A program made the position numbers and the translations under genes. This document shows positions 34,311 to 46,191 of a stretch of 64,000 nucleotides of DNA, one piece after another. The stretch lies in contig DATFGQ010000009.1 in the NCBI GenBank assembly GCA_035249305.1, forward strand, positions 1-64,000. The letters run 5' to 3'. How positions within the stretch are numbered: the stretch's first letter is position 1; each line of letters opens with the position of its first letter. Below the pieces are notes generated by a model. That model worked only from the letters and a program-made list of their open reading frames with translations, searched no databases and was not told the origin of the DNA. Source of the DNA: DASUNP01 sp035249305. GTDB taxonomy: Bacteria; Acidobacteriota; Blastocatellia; UBA7656.

Positions 34311-34393
34311 TGAGTCCTGAGTGCTGAGTGAAAACCGGTACTCCATGGCGCATGATGCGCTTCGCGCGGCGCGGACTCAGCACTCAGGACTCA
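34311..34393. repeat. Inverted repeat of CTGAGTCCTGAGTGCTGAG units
   Basis: TGAGTCCTGAGTGCTGAGT (34311-34329) is perfectly inverted at 34375-34393. The interior holds CCATGGCGCATGATGCGC (from 34342), found inverted in the 15.6-kb element and in variant form near 38655. The same CTGAGTGCTGAGT units bound the 41.3-41.5 kb element. It lies between acs and the HAD phosphatase. Confidence 0.75.
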
Positions 34394-34403
34394 GGACTAT
34401 CTT

Positions 34404-35069
34404 ATGATTGAAGTCGAAAACATGCTGTTCGATCTCGATGGCACGCTGATCGATTCGAGGGTCGACCTGGCGCGCTCGATCAACCTGATGCTCGAAGAGG
34501 TGGGGCGCACGCCGTTAGACGAAGACCTGATCGCAAGCTTCGTCGGCGACGGGGTGCGCGTGCTCGTCTACAGGTCGCTTACGGCCTCGCACCCGGAGCA
34601 CCACGCGCCGAACGAGATACTGCACGCCGACGGCGTGGCATTGATGCACAAGCATTACGCCGAGCAGATGTTCGTCTCGACGCGCCTCTACCCCAACGTG
34701 GAAGAGACGCTCAGGCATTTCGCCGGCAAGCGCAGGGCCGTCGTCACGAGCAAAGAGACGCGCTTCGTAGAGTTGATCCTCGAACGCTTCGGCATAGCCA
34801 GCTACTTCGACTGCATCATAGGCGGCGACACCGTGCCCGAGCGCAAGCCCAACCCGCTGCCTGTGATCGAGGCCATCAGACAGTTGGGCGGCCAGCCCTC
34901 GGCCACCGTGATGATCGGCGACAGCGAAAACGACATCAACGCGGGCCGCCGCGCGGAGACGCGCACCTGCGCGGCCTGCTACGGCTTCCGCACGGCCGAC
35001 CAACTGCGCAAGACCAACCCCGACGTGATGGTCGAGAGCATAGATGAGTTGAAGAAGTTCTTCTCTTAA
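34404..35069 (+). CDS. HAD-family phosphatase, phosphoglycolate phosphatase-like
   Basis: 221 residues. Motif I is FDLDGTLIDS with the nucleophile Asp; the cap follows; motif II is VTSKE, a Lys lies in PERKPNPLP, and motif III is GDSENDINAGRRA. This pattern and length fit Gph-type phosphoglycolate phosphatases, which remove 2-phosphoglycolate; other small phosphate esters are possible. A second HAD phosphatase gene follows within 10 bases, so they form an operon. The start sits right after the palindromic repeat, and no good ribosome site is visible. Confidence 0.88.
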   Translation: MIEVENMLFDLDGTLIDSRVDLARSINLMLEEVGRTPLDEDLIASFVGDGVRVLVYRSLTASHPEHHAPNEILHADGVALMHKHYAEQMFVSTRLYPNVEETLRHFAGKRRAVVTSKETRFVELILERFGIASYFDCIIGGDTVPERKPNPLPVIEAIRQLGGQPSATVMIGDSENDINAGRRAETRTCAACYGFRTADQLRKTNPDVMVESIDELKKFFS

Positions 35070-35078
35070 GAGGTGCGA

Positions 35079-35618
35079 GTGACCGGGCCGACAGATGAGA
35101 TAATAGAGCGGGCGCGGAGAGTGCGGCTTTTGATACTCGACTGCGACGGCGTGCTCACGGACGGGCGGATCATCCTGCTGCCCGACGGCGACGAGACGAA
35201 AGCGTTCGACGTGAAGGACGGCCACGCGATGGTGATGGCCGGGCGCGCGGGGCTGAAGGTCGCGATAATCTCCGGGCGTATATCGTCGGCCGTGCGCGCG
35301 CGGGCCAAAGAGCTTAAAGTCGATCACCTTCACGAGCGCGCGTGGGTCAAGACCGAGCCCTACGAGAAGATACTGGCCGAAGAGAGTATGACAGACCAGG
35401 ACGTGTGCTTCGTCGGGGACGACGTGATCGACATACCGCTGCTACGGCGCGCGGGGCTCGCGGTCGCCGTGGCCGACGCGGCGGAAGAGGCGAAGCAGTT
35501 CTCTCATCTCATAACGAAGCGTGCAGGCGGGCGCGGGGCTGTCCGCGAGGTCATCGAGTTTATAATGAAAGCGCAGGGCACGTGGGCCGAGGCCCTGGCG
35601 CGCTACACAACAGGTTAG
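35079..35618 (+). CDS. kdsC: KdsC-like 3-deoxy-D-manno-octulosonate 8-phosphate phosphatase
   Basis: About 179 residues from GTG 35079 (AAGAGG 5 nt upstream; GTG 35073 overlaps that site). It is a capless HAD phosphatase: LLILDCDGVLTDGRI (motif I), FDVKDGHAM, IISGRISS (motif II), KTEPYEKIL and FVGDDVIDIPLL (motif III). This series is diagnostic of the KdsC/YrbI family, which makes KDO for lipopolysaccharide, so the cell probably has an outer membrane (inference). The C-terminal GGRGAVREVIE is also typical. Confidence 0.92.
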   Translation: MTGPTDEIIERARRVRLLILDCDGVLTDGRIILLPDGDETKAFDVKDGHAMVMAGRAGLKVAIISGRISSAVRARAKELKVDHLHERAWVKTEPYEKILAEESMTDQDVCFVGDDVIDIPLLRRAGLAVAVADAAEEAKQFSHLITKRAGGRGAVREVIEFIMKAQGTWAEALARYTTG

Positions 35619-35710
35619 GCTCGAATCTTTCTGCACACACAAGCGATTGTAACGGGCGGCGAAGACCGCCGTGATCACCTTTGGCGGGGGCCGGAGGATG
35701 AACTACAATT

Positions 35711-38647
<2,937 letters not shown>

Positions 38648-38693
38648 GAGGGTTTGCATGGCGGATGATGCGCTTTCGCGCGCCGCGATTTGA

Positions 38694-38718
38694 GATTTGA
38701 AATTTGAGATTTCAAATC
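38694..38718. repeat. GATTTGAAA palindrome
   Basis: GATTTGAAA (38694-38702) pairs perfectly with 38710-38718 around a 7-base loop. It follows a variant of the GCATGATGCGC repeat (38655-38685). Related palindromes are at 49756-49791 and 53205-53234. It may help end transcription of the kinase-helicase gene, though it lacks a T tract. Confidence 0.6.
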
Positions 38719-38730
38719 GTATGATGTTGC

Positions 38731-38760
38731 TTGCTATTCACACCCGGCAAGATCGATAAT
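38731..38760 (+). promoter_or_regulatory. Possible promoter for ilvE
   Basis: TTGCTA (38731-38736), an 18-base spacer and GATAAT (38755-38760), about 60 bases before the ATG. The match is fair; no other candidate is better. Confidence 0.4.
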
Positions 38761-38822
38761 GATTCTGATGGCATGCGACGAAAATCGGCCTTAGACCCTA
38801 TATCTAAAACAGGAGCTTGAAT

Positions 38823-39791
38823 ATGGTTAAAGAGCAGGAGCACGGCTCAATCGTGTGGCGAAACGGCGAGCTTATACCGTGGGAGAACGCTACCATTCAC
38901 GTGATGACTCACGTGATCAACTACGGCTCGTCGGTATTCGAAGGCGTACGCTGTTACAACACGAAACGCGGCCCCGGCGTATTCCGGCTCGACTCGCACA
39001 TTGAGCGGCTATTGAACTCTGCTCACATCTATCGTATGGAAGTGCCATATAGTTTCGACGAGCTCGTAGAAGCCTCGCGCCAGGTGGTGCTGGCCAACGG
39101 GTATAAAGAATGTTATCTGCGCCCGCTGATCTTCCGAGGTTACGGCACGTTCGGCGTCGACCCGTTCCCGTGCCCTATCGAGACTTACATCTGCACCTGG
39201 CAATGGGGCAAGTACCTCGGCCCCGAGGCGCTCGAACAGGGCGTCGACGTCTGCGTATCGAGCTGGACGCGCATCGCGCCCAACACCCTGCCTTCGATGG
39301 CGAAGGCGGGCGCGAACTACATGAACTCGCAGCTCATAAAGATGGAGGCCAAGGTCAACGGCTACGTCGAAGGCATTGCCCTCGACCCGGAAGGCTACAT
39401 CAGCGAAGGGTCGGGCGAGAACATCTTCTTGATCAAGAACGGCGTGGTGATGACGCCGCCGCTTTATTCGACCGTGCTGCCGGGCATAACCAGGGATTCG
39501 GTAATCAAGATATGCGAGAGCATGGGCATACCCGTGCTCGAACGCGCGATCCCGCGCGAGATGCTCTACATCGCCGATGAAGTCTTCTTCACGGGCACGG
39601 CCGCCGAGATCACGCCCATACGCTCTGTCGATAAAGTGAAGGTCGGGGCGGGCAAGCGCGGCCCGATGACGACGGAGATTCAGAAGCGATTCTTCGACAT
39701 CATCACGGGCGAGGTCGAAGACGACTTCGGCTGGTTCACCTGGGTCGAGACGCCCAAGGCCGCCACGCAGGCCGAGCCTCAACTGGTCTGA
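38823..39791 (+). CDS. ilvE: Branched-chain amino acid aminotransferase
   Basis: 322 residues, class IV PLP-dependent fold. ATG 38823 follows AGGAG by 8 nt. The N-terminal pattern THVINYGSSVFEGVRCY and the PLP-binding Lys in MAKAGANYMNS match IlvE, as do EGIALDPEGYISEGSGEN and LPGITRDSVI. It carries out the last step of leucine, isoleucine and valine synthesis, or the first of their breakdown, using glutamate. Its end converges with cysS. Confidence 0.95.
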   Translation: MVKEQEHGSIVWRNGELIPWENATIHVMTHVINYGSSVFEGVRCYNTKRGPGVFRLDSHIERLLNSAHIYRMEVPYSFDELVEASRQVVLANGYKECYLRPLIFRGYGTFGVDPFPCPIETYICTWQWGKYLGPEALEQGVDVCVSSWTRIAPNTLPSMAKAGANYMNSQLIKMEAKVNGYVEGIALDPEGYISEGSGENIFLIKNGVVMTPPLYSTVLPGITRDSVIKICESMGIPVLERAIPREMLYIADEVFFTGTAAEITPIRSVDKVKVGAGKRGPMTTEIQKRFFDIITGEVEDDFGWFTWVETPKAATQAEPQLV

Positions 39792-39816
39792 TCGCGGGGC
39801 GAGACGCGAAAGGCGG

Positions 39817-41211
39817 CTACTTCCTCTTCCACTTTGTCCCTTGAGGCGTGTCTTCGAGGATGATTTCGCGCGCGGCCAGCTCGTTTCTGATCTGGTCGGC
39901 GCGCGCGAAATCGCGGTTGCGGCGGGCAAGGTTGCGCTCTTCGATCATCCCTTCGATTTCAGGCGCGAGCATCTCTTTCTGCTCGTCACCCAGCACGCCG
40001 AGCACCGAATCGATCACTTCCAAAAACTCAAGCGTCGCTTTGCGGTCGGCCGCGCCGAACTCGCCCGCGTCGATCTTTATGTTGATGTCGCGCACAAGGT
40101 CGAAGACCGCAGCCAGCGCGTTTGAAGTGTTCAGGTCGTCATTCATCCCCGCTTCAAAACCTTCGCGCGCTCGCAAGATCGCCTCCTGCACGCGAGCCTG
40201 CCCGTCGTCCTGGCTGCCGAGCTCGCTCACGCGGCGGCGGAAATTGCGCAGACGTTCGAGCGCGCTCTCGGCCGAGCGCAGGCCGTCGAGCGTGAAGTTG
40301 AGCTGCGTGTGGTATGGCGCGGACAGCAGCAGGTAGCGGATCGCCGCCGCCGCGTAGCCCTTCTCCGTCAGGTCACGAAGCGTGTAGAAATTCCCTTTCG
40401 ACTTTGACATCTTCTCGCCTTCGACCTGAAGAAACTCCGCGTGAAACCAGTAGCGGACGAACTGGCGGCCGGTCGCCGCCTCCGACTGCGCGATCTCGTT
40501 TTCGTGATGCGGGAAGATCAGGTCTACGCCGCCGCAATGTATGTCGAAAGTCTCACCGAGGTACTTCATAGACATCGCCGAGCATTCGAGGTGCCAGCCC
40601 GGTCGGCCCGCGCCGAACGGCGTCTCCCACCGCGGCTCGCCATCCTCTTTCGGGGCTTTCCACAAAACGAAATCGCGCGCGTCGGCCTTGTCGTACTCGT
40701 CTACGTCGACGCGCGCGCCCGCGATGTTGCCTTCGAGCTTCAAGCCCGAGAGCTTCCCGTACTGAGGGAACGTAGCTATGCGGAAGTAGAGCGAGCCGTC
40801 GCTCGCGTAAGTGTGCCCCCGCTCGGAGAGCTTCTTCATTATCTCGACCATCTCGTCGATGTGTTTGGTCGCGCGCGGCAGCAACTCGGGCCGCTCGATG
40901 TTCAAGAGGTCCATGTCCTTGAGGAACTCGTCTGTGTAAAAGTCCGTGAACTCTTCGAGCGTCTTTCCCTGCTCGCGCATGTCGCGGATGATCTTGTCCT
41001 CGACATCCGTGATATTCATGACGTGGTGCACGCCGTAGCCGAGGTACTTCAGGTAGCGGCGGAGCAGGTCGACGGCCACGAAGGTGCGGAAGTTCCCTAT
41101 GTGACCGTAGTCGTAGACCGTAGGCCCGCACGCGTAGATTCGCACCAGGTTCTCTTCCAGCGGTTTGAACTCTTCCAGCGCGCGCGTCAGCGTGTTCTTG
41201 AGCCTGAGCAT
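39817..41211 (-). CDS. cysS: Cysteinyl-tRNA synthetase
   Basis: 464 residues, the usual length. The class I signatures are present: CGPTVYDYGHIGN (HIGH-type, with a zinc-binding Cys) and KMSKSKGNF (KMSKS). Other hallmarks are MNITDVEDKII, GRPGWHLECSAMS and the zinc-site HCGGVDLIFPHHENE. It charges tRNA-Cys in the cytoplasm. GGAG precedes the ATG. A 232-base composite repeat lies upstream. Confidence 0.97.
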   Translation of the reverse strand: MLRLKNTLTRALEEFKPLEENLVRIYACGPTVYDYGHIGNFRTFVAVDLLRRYLKYLGYGVHHVMNITDVEDKIIRDMREQGKTLEEFTDFYTDEFLKDMDLLNIERPELLPRATKHIDEMVEIMKKLSERGHTYASDGSLYFRIATFPQYGKLSGLKLEGNIAGARVDVDEYDKADARDFVLWKAPKEDGEPRWETPFGAGRPGWHLECSAMSMKYLGETFDIHCGGVDLIFPHHENEIAQSEAATGRQFVRYWFHAEFLQVEGEKMSKSKGNFYTLRDLTEKGYAAAAIRYLLLSAPYHTQLNFTLDGLRSAESALERLRNFRRRVSELGSQDDGQARVQEAILRAREGFEAGMNDDLNTSNALAAVFDLVRDINIKIDAGEFGAADRKATLEFLEVIDSVLGVLGDEQKEMLAPEIEGMIEERNLARRNRDFARADQIRNELAAREIILEDTPQGTKWKRK

Positions 41212-41292
41212 TTCGGTCTACTCCATGTCACGGTTTCTCGATATTTGATAAAGCGAAATGGTACGGGAAGAAAAAGCGCGTTGTCAAAGAGT

Positions 41293-41524
41293 AGTCCTGA
41301 GTGCTGAGTGCTGAGTCCTGAGTGATAGCAAGCTACTCGGCTCCTACGGAGCCGGATGTTTGTAGATGATCGCCGGGCAGATATATTCAACTCCGTAGGG
41401 GTTGAATATCGAACATACAACCCCTACGGGGATGGCGTGCATTTACGCTTTTGTTCTACAAACATCGAGCCCCTGCGGGGCTTTTCAGACACTTCTCAGG
41501 ACTCAGCACTCAGCACTCAGGACT
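41293..41524. repeat. 232-bp element with perfect 30-bp terminal inverted repeats
   Basis: The 30 bases at 41293-41322 (AGTCCTGAGTGCTGAGTG...) are exactly inverted at 41495-41524. Inside are short palindromes: CGGCTCCTACGGAGCCG, an ACTCCGTAGGGGTTG/CAACCCCTACGG pair and GCCCCTGCGGGGC, then CTTTTCAGAC as in the 32.0-kb element. The interior is very similar to that at 47520-47655 (GAACATACAAC, TGTTTGTAG). The open frames inside (for example MYVRYSTPTEL) are by-products of the repeat. It lies between the cysS start and the end of the aldehyde dehydrogenase gene. Confidence 0.85.
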
Positions 41525-41529
41525 TCTTT

Positions 41530-42972
41530 TTACAGTTGGAGCGATTTCACTTCGAGGTATTCCTCAAGGCCATACCTGCCCAGCTCCCTGCCGTTGCCCG
41601 ACTGTTTGTAGCCGCCGAACGGCGCGAAGGGGTTGAAGCTCCCGCCGTTGATGTCGACCTGGCCCGTGCGCAGCCGCCGCGCCACGCGCTTCGCGCGCTC
41701 CGCGTCCGCCGACCAGACGCCGCCCGCCAGCCCGTAGATCGTATCGTTAGCTATGCGCACGGCGTCGTCTTCGTCTTCGTATGGGATGATTGACAGCACC
41801 GGCCCGAAGATCTCTTCGCGGGCGATCGTCATGTCGTTGCGCACGTCGGCAAAGACGGTCGGGCGCACGAAGTAGCCGCGCTCAAGTCCTTCGGGCGGCT
41901 CCGCGCCGCCGGTGACGAGCGTCGCGCCTTCTTCGACACCTTTCTTGATGTAGTTGCGGACGCGCTCGCGCTGCGCTTCGGAGACCAGAGGGCCGAGCTT
42001 CGATTTACCCTCGCGAGGGTCGCCCACGGTGAAGCTCTCGGCCGCCTGTTTCGCGATCCTCACGGCCTCGCCCATCTTCTCGCGCGGCACGAGCATCCGC
42101 GTGTGCGCCGAGCAGGTCTGGCCCGAGTTGAAGTAACAGTTGTTGACGCCGCTGCGGACGGCCTTCTCCAGGTCCGCGTCGTCGAGAATGATGTTGGCCG
42201 ATTTCCCGCCGAGCTCAAGCGCCACGCGCTTGACCGATTGAGACGCCAGCTCGCTCACGCGACGCCCGGCGCGCGTCGACCCTGTGAACGAAATCATGTC
42301 CACGTCAGGGTGCGCCGCCAGCGCCTCGCCTACGACGGGGCCTACCCCCGTGACGAGGTTGAACACTCCCGCCGGAACCCCAGCTTCGTCGATTATCTCC
42401 GCCAGGATGAAGGCCGTGAGCGGCGCTACCTCGCTAGGCTTCAACACGACTGTGCAGCCGGCGGCGAGCGCGGGCGCGACCTTGGCGACGACTTGATGGA
42501 GAGGGTAATTCCAGGGCGTGATGCAGCCGACGACGCCGACGGGCTCTTTGACTATCAAGGAATTTCCTACCTGCTCTTCGAATGAATACTCACCCAGGAG
42601 CTTTGCGAACGACCCGCTGACCATCGCGGGGAGCCCCGCCTGCACGGCCGTGGCGAGCGGCAGCGGCATGCCTACCTCCGAGGCGATTATCCCCGCTATC
42701 TCGTCCTTGCGCGCGGCCAGCCGCCCGGAGACGGCCTGGAGAATTCTCGCGCGCTCGTTTACAGAAGTCTGCGACCACGAATCGAAAGCCGCGCGTGCGG
42801 CGGCCACGGCGCGGTCCACGTCTTCGGCGGTCCCTTCGGGGATGCGCGCCATCACCTCTTCGGTCGTCGAGTTGGTCACGTCGAGCAACCCCTTGCCTGC
42901 GGGCTCGACCCACTGGCCGTTTATGTACAACTTGTCATGAACTTTCACTTCAGATTTTATGGAAGCGGTCAT
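41530..42972 (-). CDS. NAD(P)-dependent aldehyde dehydrogenase
   Basis: 480 residues, full length for the family. The N-terminal half has GCITPWNYPLHQVVAK and the coenzyme-site FTGSTRAGRRV. The catalytic Glu is in LELGGKSANIIL and the catalytic Cys in FNSGQTCSAHTRM. The C terminus has EEIFGPVLSIIPYE and GGYKQSGNGRELG. It oxidises aldehydes to acids. The pattern is of the betaine-, vanillin- or general aldehyde dehydrogenase group; the substrate is not certain. AAGGAGAGAG lies before the ATG. It appears to be a single-gene unit. Confidence 0.95.
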   Translation of the reverse strand: MTASIKSEVKVHDKLYINGQWVEPAGKGLLDVTNSTTEEVMARIPEGTAEDVDRAVAAARAAFDSWSQTSVNERARILQAVSGRLAARKDEIAGIIASEVGMPLPLATAVQAGLPAMVSGSFAKLLGEYSFEEQVGNSLIVKEPVGVVGCITPWNYPLHQVVAKVAPALAAGCTVVLKPSEVAPLTAFILAEIIDEAGVPAGVFNLVTGVGPVVGEALAAHPDVDMISFTGSTRAGRRVSELASQSVKRVALELGGKSANIILDDADLEKAVRSGVNNCYFNSGQTCSAHTRMLVPREKMGEAVRIAKQAAESFTVGDPREGKSKLGPLVSEAQRERVRNYIKKGVEEGATLVTGGAEPPEGLERGYFVRPTVFADVRNDMTIAREEIFGPVLSIIPYEDEDDAVRIANDTIYGLAGGVWSADAERAKRVARRLRTGQVDINGGSFNPFAPFGGYKQSGNGRELGRYGLEEYLEVKSLQL

Positions 42973-43089
42973 CTACTCTCTCCTTTATGTCGTTGGTAAC
43001 AAGCCTAAACAGCAAGCCGCGTGTCGACGGCGATCACGCGGCTGTTAATAACCTTACAGACGGTATGAAACAATCGAGCGCGATTCTCT

Positions 43090-43758
43090 CTATTCGACCA
43101 CGATCTTCAGCACGAAACCGAGCGTGGGAGCCATACAGGGCGGGTTCGCGTTGTGACATGGCAACTCGCCGACGGCAACAAGCTCAGTCTGTCCGCGCGC
43201 GGCCGCTTCAAAGACTCCCTGCGCTCCCTGGATCAGCTCTGCGTTCGCGGCTTTTTTCACTATCGCAGGGTCCAGTTGAGTGACGCTCCAGATGACTGTC
43301 GGGCTCTTCAAAAACAGCAGGAAGCGATCGCCCACGTGGAGCGTGAGCGTCTTGTCGCCGTCTTCCAACGTGACCGAAGGGCCGTCGAAAAAGCCGAACT
43401 CGTTCGACCGCACCCCGCCCGCGTTCTCCACGCGCAGGCTGGTCACTTCGCCGTCGACTATCTTCTTGCCGCCCTTCTTAACGATCAGCGTAGTCGTGGG
43501 AGAAGCCCCGTCGTTTTTAGTCTTCTGCTTCACCCCGTTTATAAATATCGCCGCGCCAGGGCTGAAGTCCGCGCCCGTGACGATCAGCTTTTTCTTATCG
43601 ACGCGCGCGCCGATTATCTTAGGCGTCTGTTGAAAAGCGGTTGCCGCGCGCGCGGCCGGGCCAATTGCAAAGGCGCTGGTGCTTCGAGGACTATATGGAA
43701 TGTGAGCGAGACTCACGACCAGCACCGATGCGAATGCGAGTCGAATGAAGTTCTTCAT
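43090..43758 (-). CDS. Exported IPT/TIG-like protein, unknown function
   Basis: 222 residues. A signal peptide (about 1-30) is followed by an IPT/TIG-like beta domain (about 45-125; PKIIGARVDKKKLIVTGADF, AAIFINGV, SLRVENAGGVRSNE) as found in extracellular binding proteins. The rest is unrecognised but includes a Cys pair near the end (PCHNANPPCM). GGAGGAG precedes the ATG. It begins 15 bases after the SPFH gene on the same strand, so it is probably the last gene of that operon. Confidence 0.7.
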   Translation of the reverse strand: MKNFIRLAFASVLVVSLAHIPYSPRSTSAFAIGPAARAATAFQQTPKIIGARVDKKKLIVTGADFSPGAAIFINGVKQKTKNDGASPTTTLIVKKGGKKIVDGEVTSLRVENAGGVRSNEFGFFDGPSVTLEDGDKTLTLHVGDRFLLFLKSPTVIWSVTQLDPAIVKKAANAELIQGAQGVFEAAARGQTELVAVGELPCHNANPPCMAPTLGFVLKIVVE

Positions 43759-43773
43759 AATCTCTCCTCCACC

Positions 43774-44883
43774 TCAGACCGGCGTGCCGCAGTTGGCGCA
43801 GAACTTTGATCCGGGAGGCACGGGCGTCTGACAGTTCTTGCACGGTTGCGGCGCCAGCGATTGCCCACAGTTATTACAGAACTTCGAGCCAGTTTGTATT
43901 TGCGCGTGGCAGTTCGGGCACTCTACCTTCGCCGCCTCGGGCGCTTGCTGTTGAGCGCCGCAGTTCGAGCAGAACTTCACGCCTGCCTCCAGAGCGCTGC
44001 CGCACTTCTGGCACGGTACGGTCTGTTTCTGAGACTGCTGGCCCGCGCCCTGACCGCTCATAGCGCCAGCCATCATCTGCCCATAACCCATCCCGAGCCC
44101 GAAACCCATCCCCTGCCCCGCAGCGCCGCCCGGCTGTTTCGCGGCGTCCGGCATAGACTGCGCGGCCTTGAACTGCATGTAAGCCTGCATATCGCCGATC
44201 GCGCCCATGCTCGCGCGCTCGTCGATCATCTTCTGGACCTCTTCGGGCGGGGTGATGGCCGATATGATCAGGTCGACGAGCTCAAGCCCCTGCTTGGAGA
44301 AATCATCCGCGACGCGCGCCTTCACGCCCGCGGCCAGCTCGTCGTAGTAGGCCGGCAGGTCGAAGACCGTCTTGAGATTCTCGCCCAGCAGGTCGTTGAG
44401 CCGCGCGACTACGATGTCGCGCAGGAAAGTGCCTATCGCCTCGCTCGAAACTATGCCGCGCGTGCCGACTACGGAGCCGACGAACAGTTGAGGATCGGTC
44501 ACGCGCATCGAGTACTTGCCGAAGGCCCTGAGCCGCACCATGCGCAGCTCAGTATCGCGGAACGGTATCGCCTCTTTCGTGCCCCACTTCATGTCCTGGA
44601 ACGTGTGGCGGGCTACGAACAGCACGCTAGCCTGGAAGGGCGACTTCCCGCCGAAGGGCAGCGACAGAAGCTTTGTCAGTAGCGGCACGTTCATCGTCGT
44701 CAGCGTGTGGCGGCCGGGGCCGAACGCGTCGAGCGCTTTGCCATCGCGGAAGAAGACGGCCGATTGATTCTCTTGGACTATCAACTGCGCGCCTAGCTTT
44801 ATGTCGGCCGAGCCGTACTCAGGTATGCGGTGAACGATCTCCGTCCCGGTGTTGTCGAAATACTCAAGAACCTCAATTGCCAT
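43774..44883 (-). CDS. SPFH-domain protein with three C-terminal zinc ribbons
   Basis: 369 residues. About residues 30-235 form an SPFH (stomatin/flotillin) domain of the virion-core/YdjI type: AVFFRDGKALDAFGPGRHTL, VGSVVGTRGIVSSEAI, GLELVDLIISAITPPEEVQ. A Gly/Gln/Met-rich linker leads to three CxxC-x(n)-CxxC zinc ribbons (CQKCG...FCSNCG, CPNCH...FCNNCG, CKNCQ...FCANCG). YdjI-type proteins are cytoplasmic and linked to membrane stress. It lies 14 bases after a DUF4097-like gene that also begins with a zinc ribbon, and the two are surely co-transcribed. Confidence 0.88.
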   Translation of the reverse strand: MAIEVLEYFDNTGTEIVHRIPEYGSADIKLGAQLIVQENQSAVFFRDGKALDAFGPGRHTLTTMNVPLLTKLLSLPFGGKSPFQASVLFVARHTFQDMKWGTKEAIPFRDTELRMVRLRAFGKYSMRVTDPQLFVGSVVGTRGIVSSEAIGTFLRDIVVARLNDLLGENLKTVFDLPAYYDELAAGVKARVADDFSKQGLELVDLIISAITPPEEVQKMIDERASMGAIGDMQAYMQFKAAQSMPDAAKQPGGAAGQGMGFGLGMGYGQMMAGAMSGQGAGQQSQKQTVPCQKCGSALEAGVKFCSNCGAQQQAPEAAKVECPNCHAQIQTGSKFCNNCGQSLAPQPCKNCQTPVPPGSKFCANCGTPV

Positions 44884-44897
44884 CCTTTTAATCTCCC

Positions 44898-46082
44898 TTA
44901 TTTCCTAGTGGCCGAGATGTCTCCAGCCGTCGCCGTAACCGATACTCTCGGGCCGCCCGAACCTATGCGCCCGGTGGCCTGCTTGCCGGGGCGCGTCTCT
45001 CGCACGCTGATGTCGAAGGCCCCGTCGAAATCTATATCGCCGTTAGTCGTGCTTGCTTCGAAGTCTGCGTTAACGCCGGAGCCGAACTGCAAATCGACAT
45101 CGCCTTGCCCGGCGTTAATCCTCACAGGCCCGCGGATCTCGCCTGAAAAAGCGGTGCTTATGTCCCCTGTCCCGCACTCTATTGACATCTCCCCCTTGGC
45201 GTTGGAGATAGTCACATCGCCGGTCCCCGCTTTGATATCTATCCTACCGTTAATCCCGGTCAGCTCGACCGAGCCCGTCCCTGCCTTGACGACGACTTCG
45301 CTGTTGAGGCCCGACAGCTCGACATCGGCCGTAGCCGAATTGATCTGCACGAGTTTGACATTGCGCGGCAGCTTGATTTCATAGTCGACGCTGATATTGC
45401 CGAGTCTCGGGTCCGTATTTAGCGACAGACCGTTGCCGGTGTTTCTTATCCTGACATCGGCGTTTCCGCTCTTAGTCGTCACCTCCGCCTGTTGCTGGTC
45501 CCAACCGACTATTCTGACGTTGCCCTGGATGGTATTTAGGTCGATAGTCGCGCCGCTCGCTAAAGGGAACGTGCGGGTAAACCCTCCGCCGTTGACAGTC
45601 TCCTCCGATCCTGGAGGCACAGGCACGCCGGGCGGAGTGGGCGCGTCGGGCGGCCTGGGCACGTCCGGGGCTCCTGCCGTCGGCCGACCGGGTCCGGGCC
45701 GGTCATTTGCGTTACTGAAGATCAAGGCCAACACCCCGAACGCGCCCATCAGACAGAGGACGATCACGGCGATTATCCACCCCCAGGGCGTGCGCGAGCG
45801 CGGCGGCTGCGCGTAGTACGGGACCTGCTGCTGCGGCGGCTGAATCGGCGCGTAGGGCGGCTGGTAATAATTCTGCTCCGGGGGCGTGTAAACGCGGTTC
45901 GTCTCGCCGCGCGAGGGCGAAGTGGTCGCGGTGTCGCGCGGGCCTCTCGTCGGAGGCTCTGGCGGCATCATCTGCGTAGGCGTGCCCTCTTCGGCGTATT
46001 CGTCGGCCGGCCTGCCGCACGAGCGACAGAATCTGTGCCCCGGAAGCATCTCCGCGCCGCAATTGTCACAATGCACTGCCAT
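44898..46082 (-). CDS. Zinc-ribbon, single-TM protein with DUF4097-like beta-helix
   Basis: 394 residues. A zinc ribbon opens the protein (CDNCGAEMLPGHRFCRSCG). A Pro-rich cytoplasmic stretch follows, then one membrane segment (about 98-118, WGWIIAVIVLCLMGAFGVL), a Pro-rich extracytoplasmic linker and a repetitive beta region (about 165-385; VVKAGTGSVELTGINGRID, MSIECGTGDIS) typical of DUF4097 adhesin-like beta-helices. The topology joins a cytoplasmic metal-binding head to an external beta-helix, as expected for a sensor or anti-sigma-like transducer (inference). AAAGGAGGG precedes the ATG. Confidence 0.85.
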   Translation of the reverse strand: MAVHCDNCGAEMLPGHRFCRSCGRPADEYAEEGTPTQMMPPEPPTRGPRDTATTSPSRGETNRVYTPPEQNYYQPPYAPIQPPQQQVPYYAQPPRSRTPWGWIIAVIVLCLMGAFGVLALIFSNANDRPGPGRPTAGAPDVPRPPDAPTPPGVPVPPGSEETVNGGGFTRTFPLASGATIDLNTIQGNVRIVGWDQQQAEVTTKSGNADVRIRNTGNGLSLNTDPRLGNISVDYEIKLPRNVKLVQINSATADVELSGLNSEVVVKAGTGSVELTGINGRIDIKAGTGDVTISNAKGEMSIECGTGDISTAFSGEIRGPVRINAGQGDVDLQFGSGVNADFEASTTNGDIDFDGAFDISVRETRPGKQATGRIGSGGPRVSVTATAGDISATRK

Positions 46083-46191
46083 CGCCCTCCTTTAGCATTG
46101 GGATTGTCAACCATCGATTAAAACGACGAGGCGCGAATGGAGAGTTCACTATTTATTCGTCGCTCAAATGAACGGTTGACCGCCCGTCGCT

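Noticed and set aside
41356..41793. Frames reading MYVRYSTPTEL and similar near 41.2-41.6 kb and 47.6 kb
   Set aside because: The same peptide appears at both loci because both are the same palindromic repeat; neither is a conserved protein.
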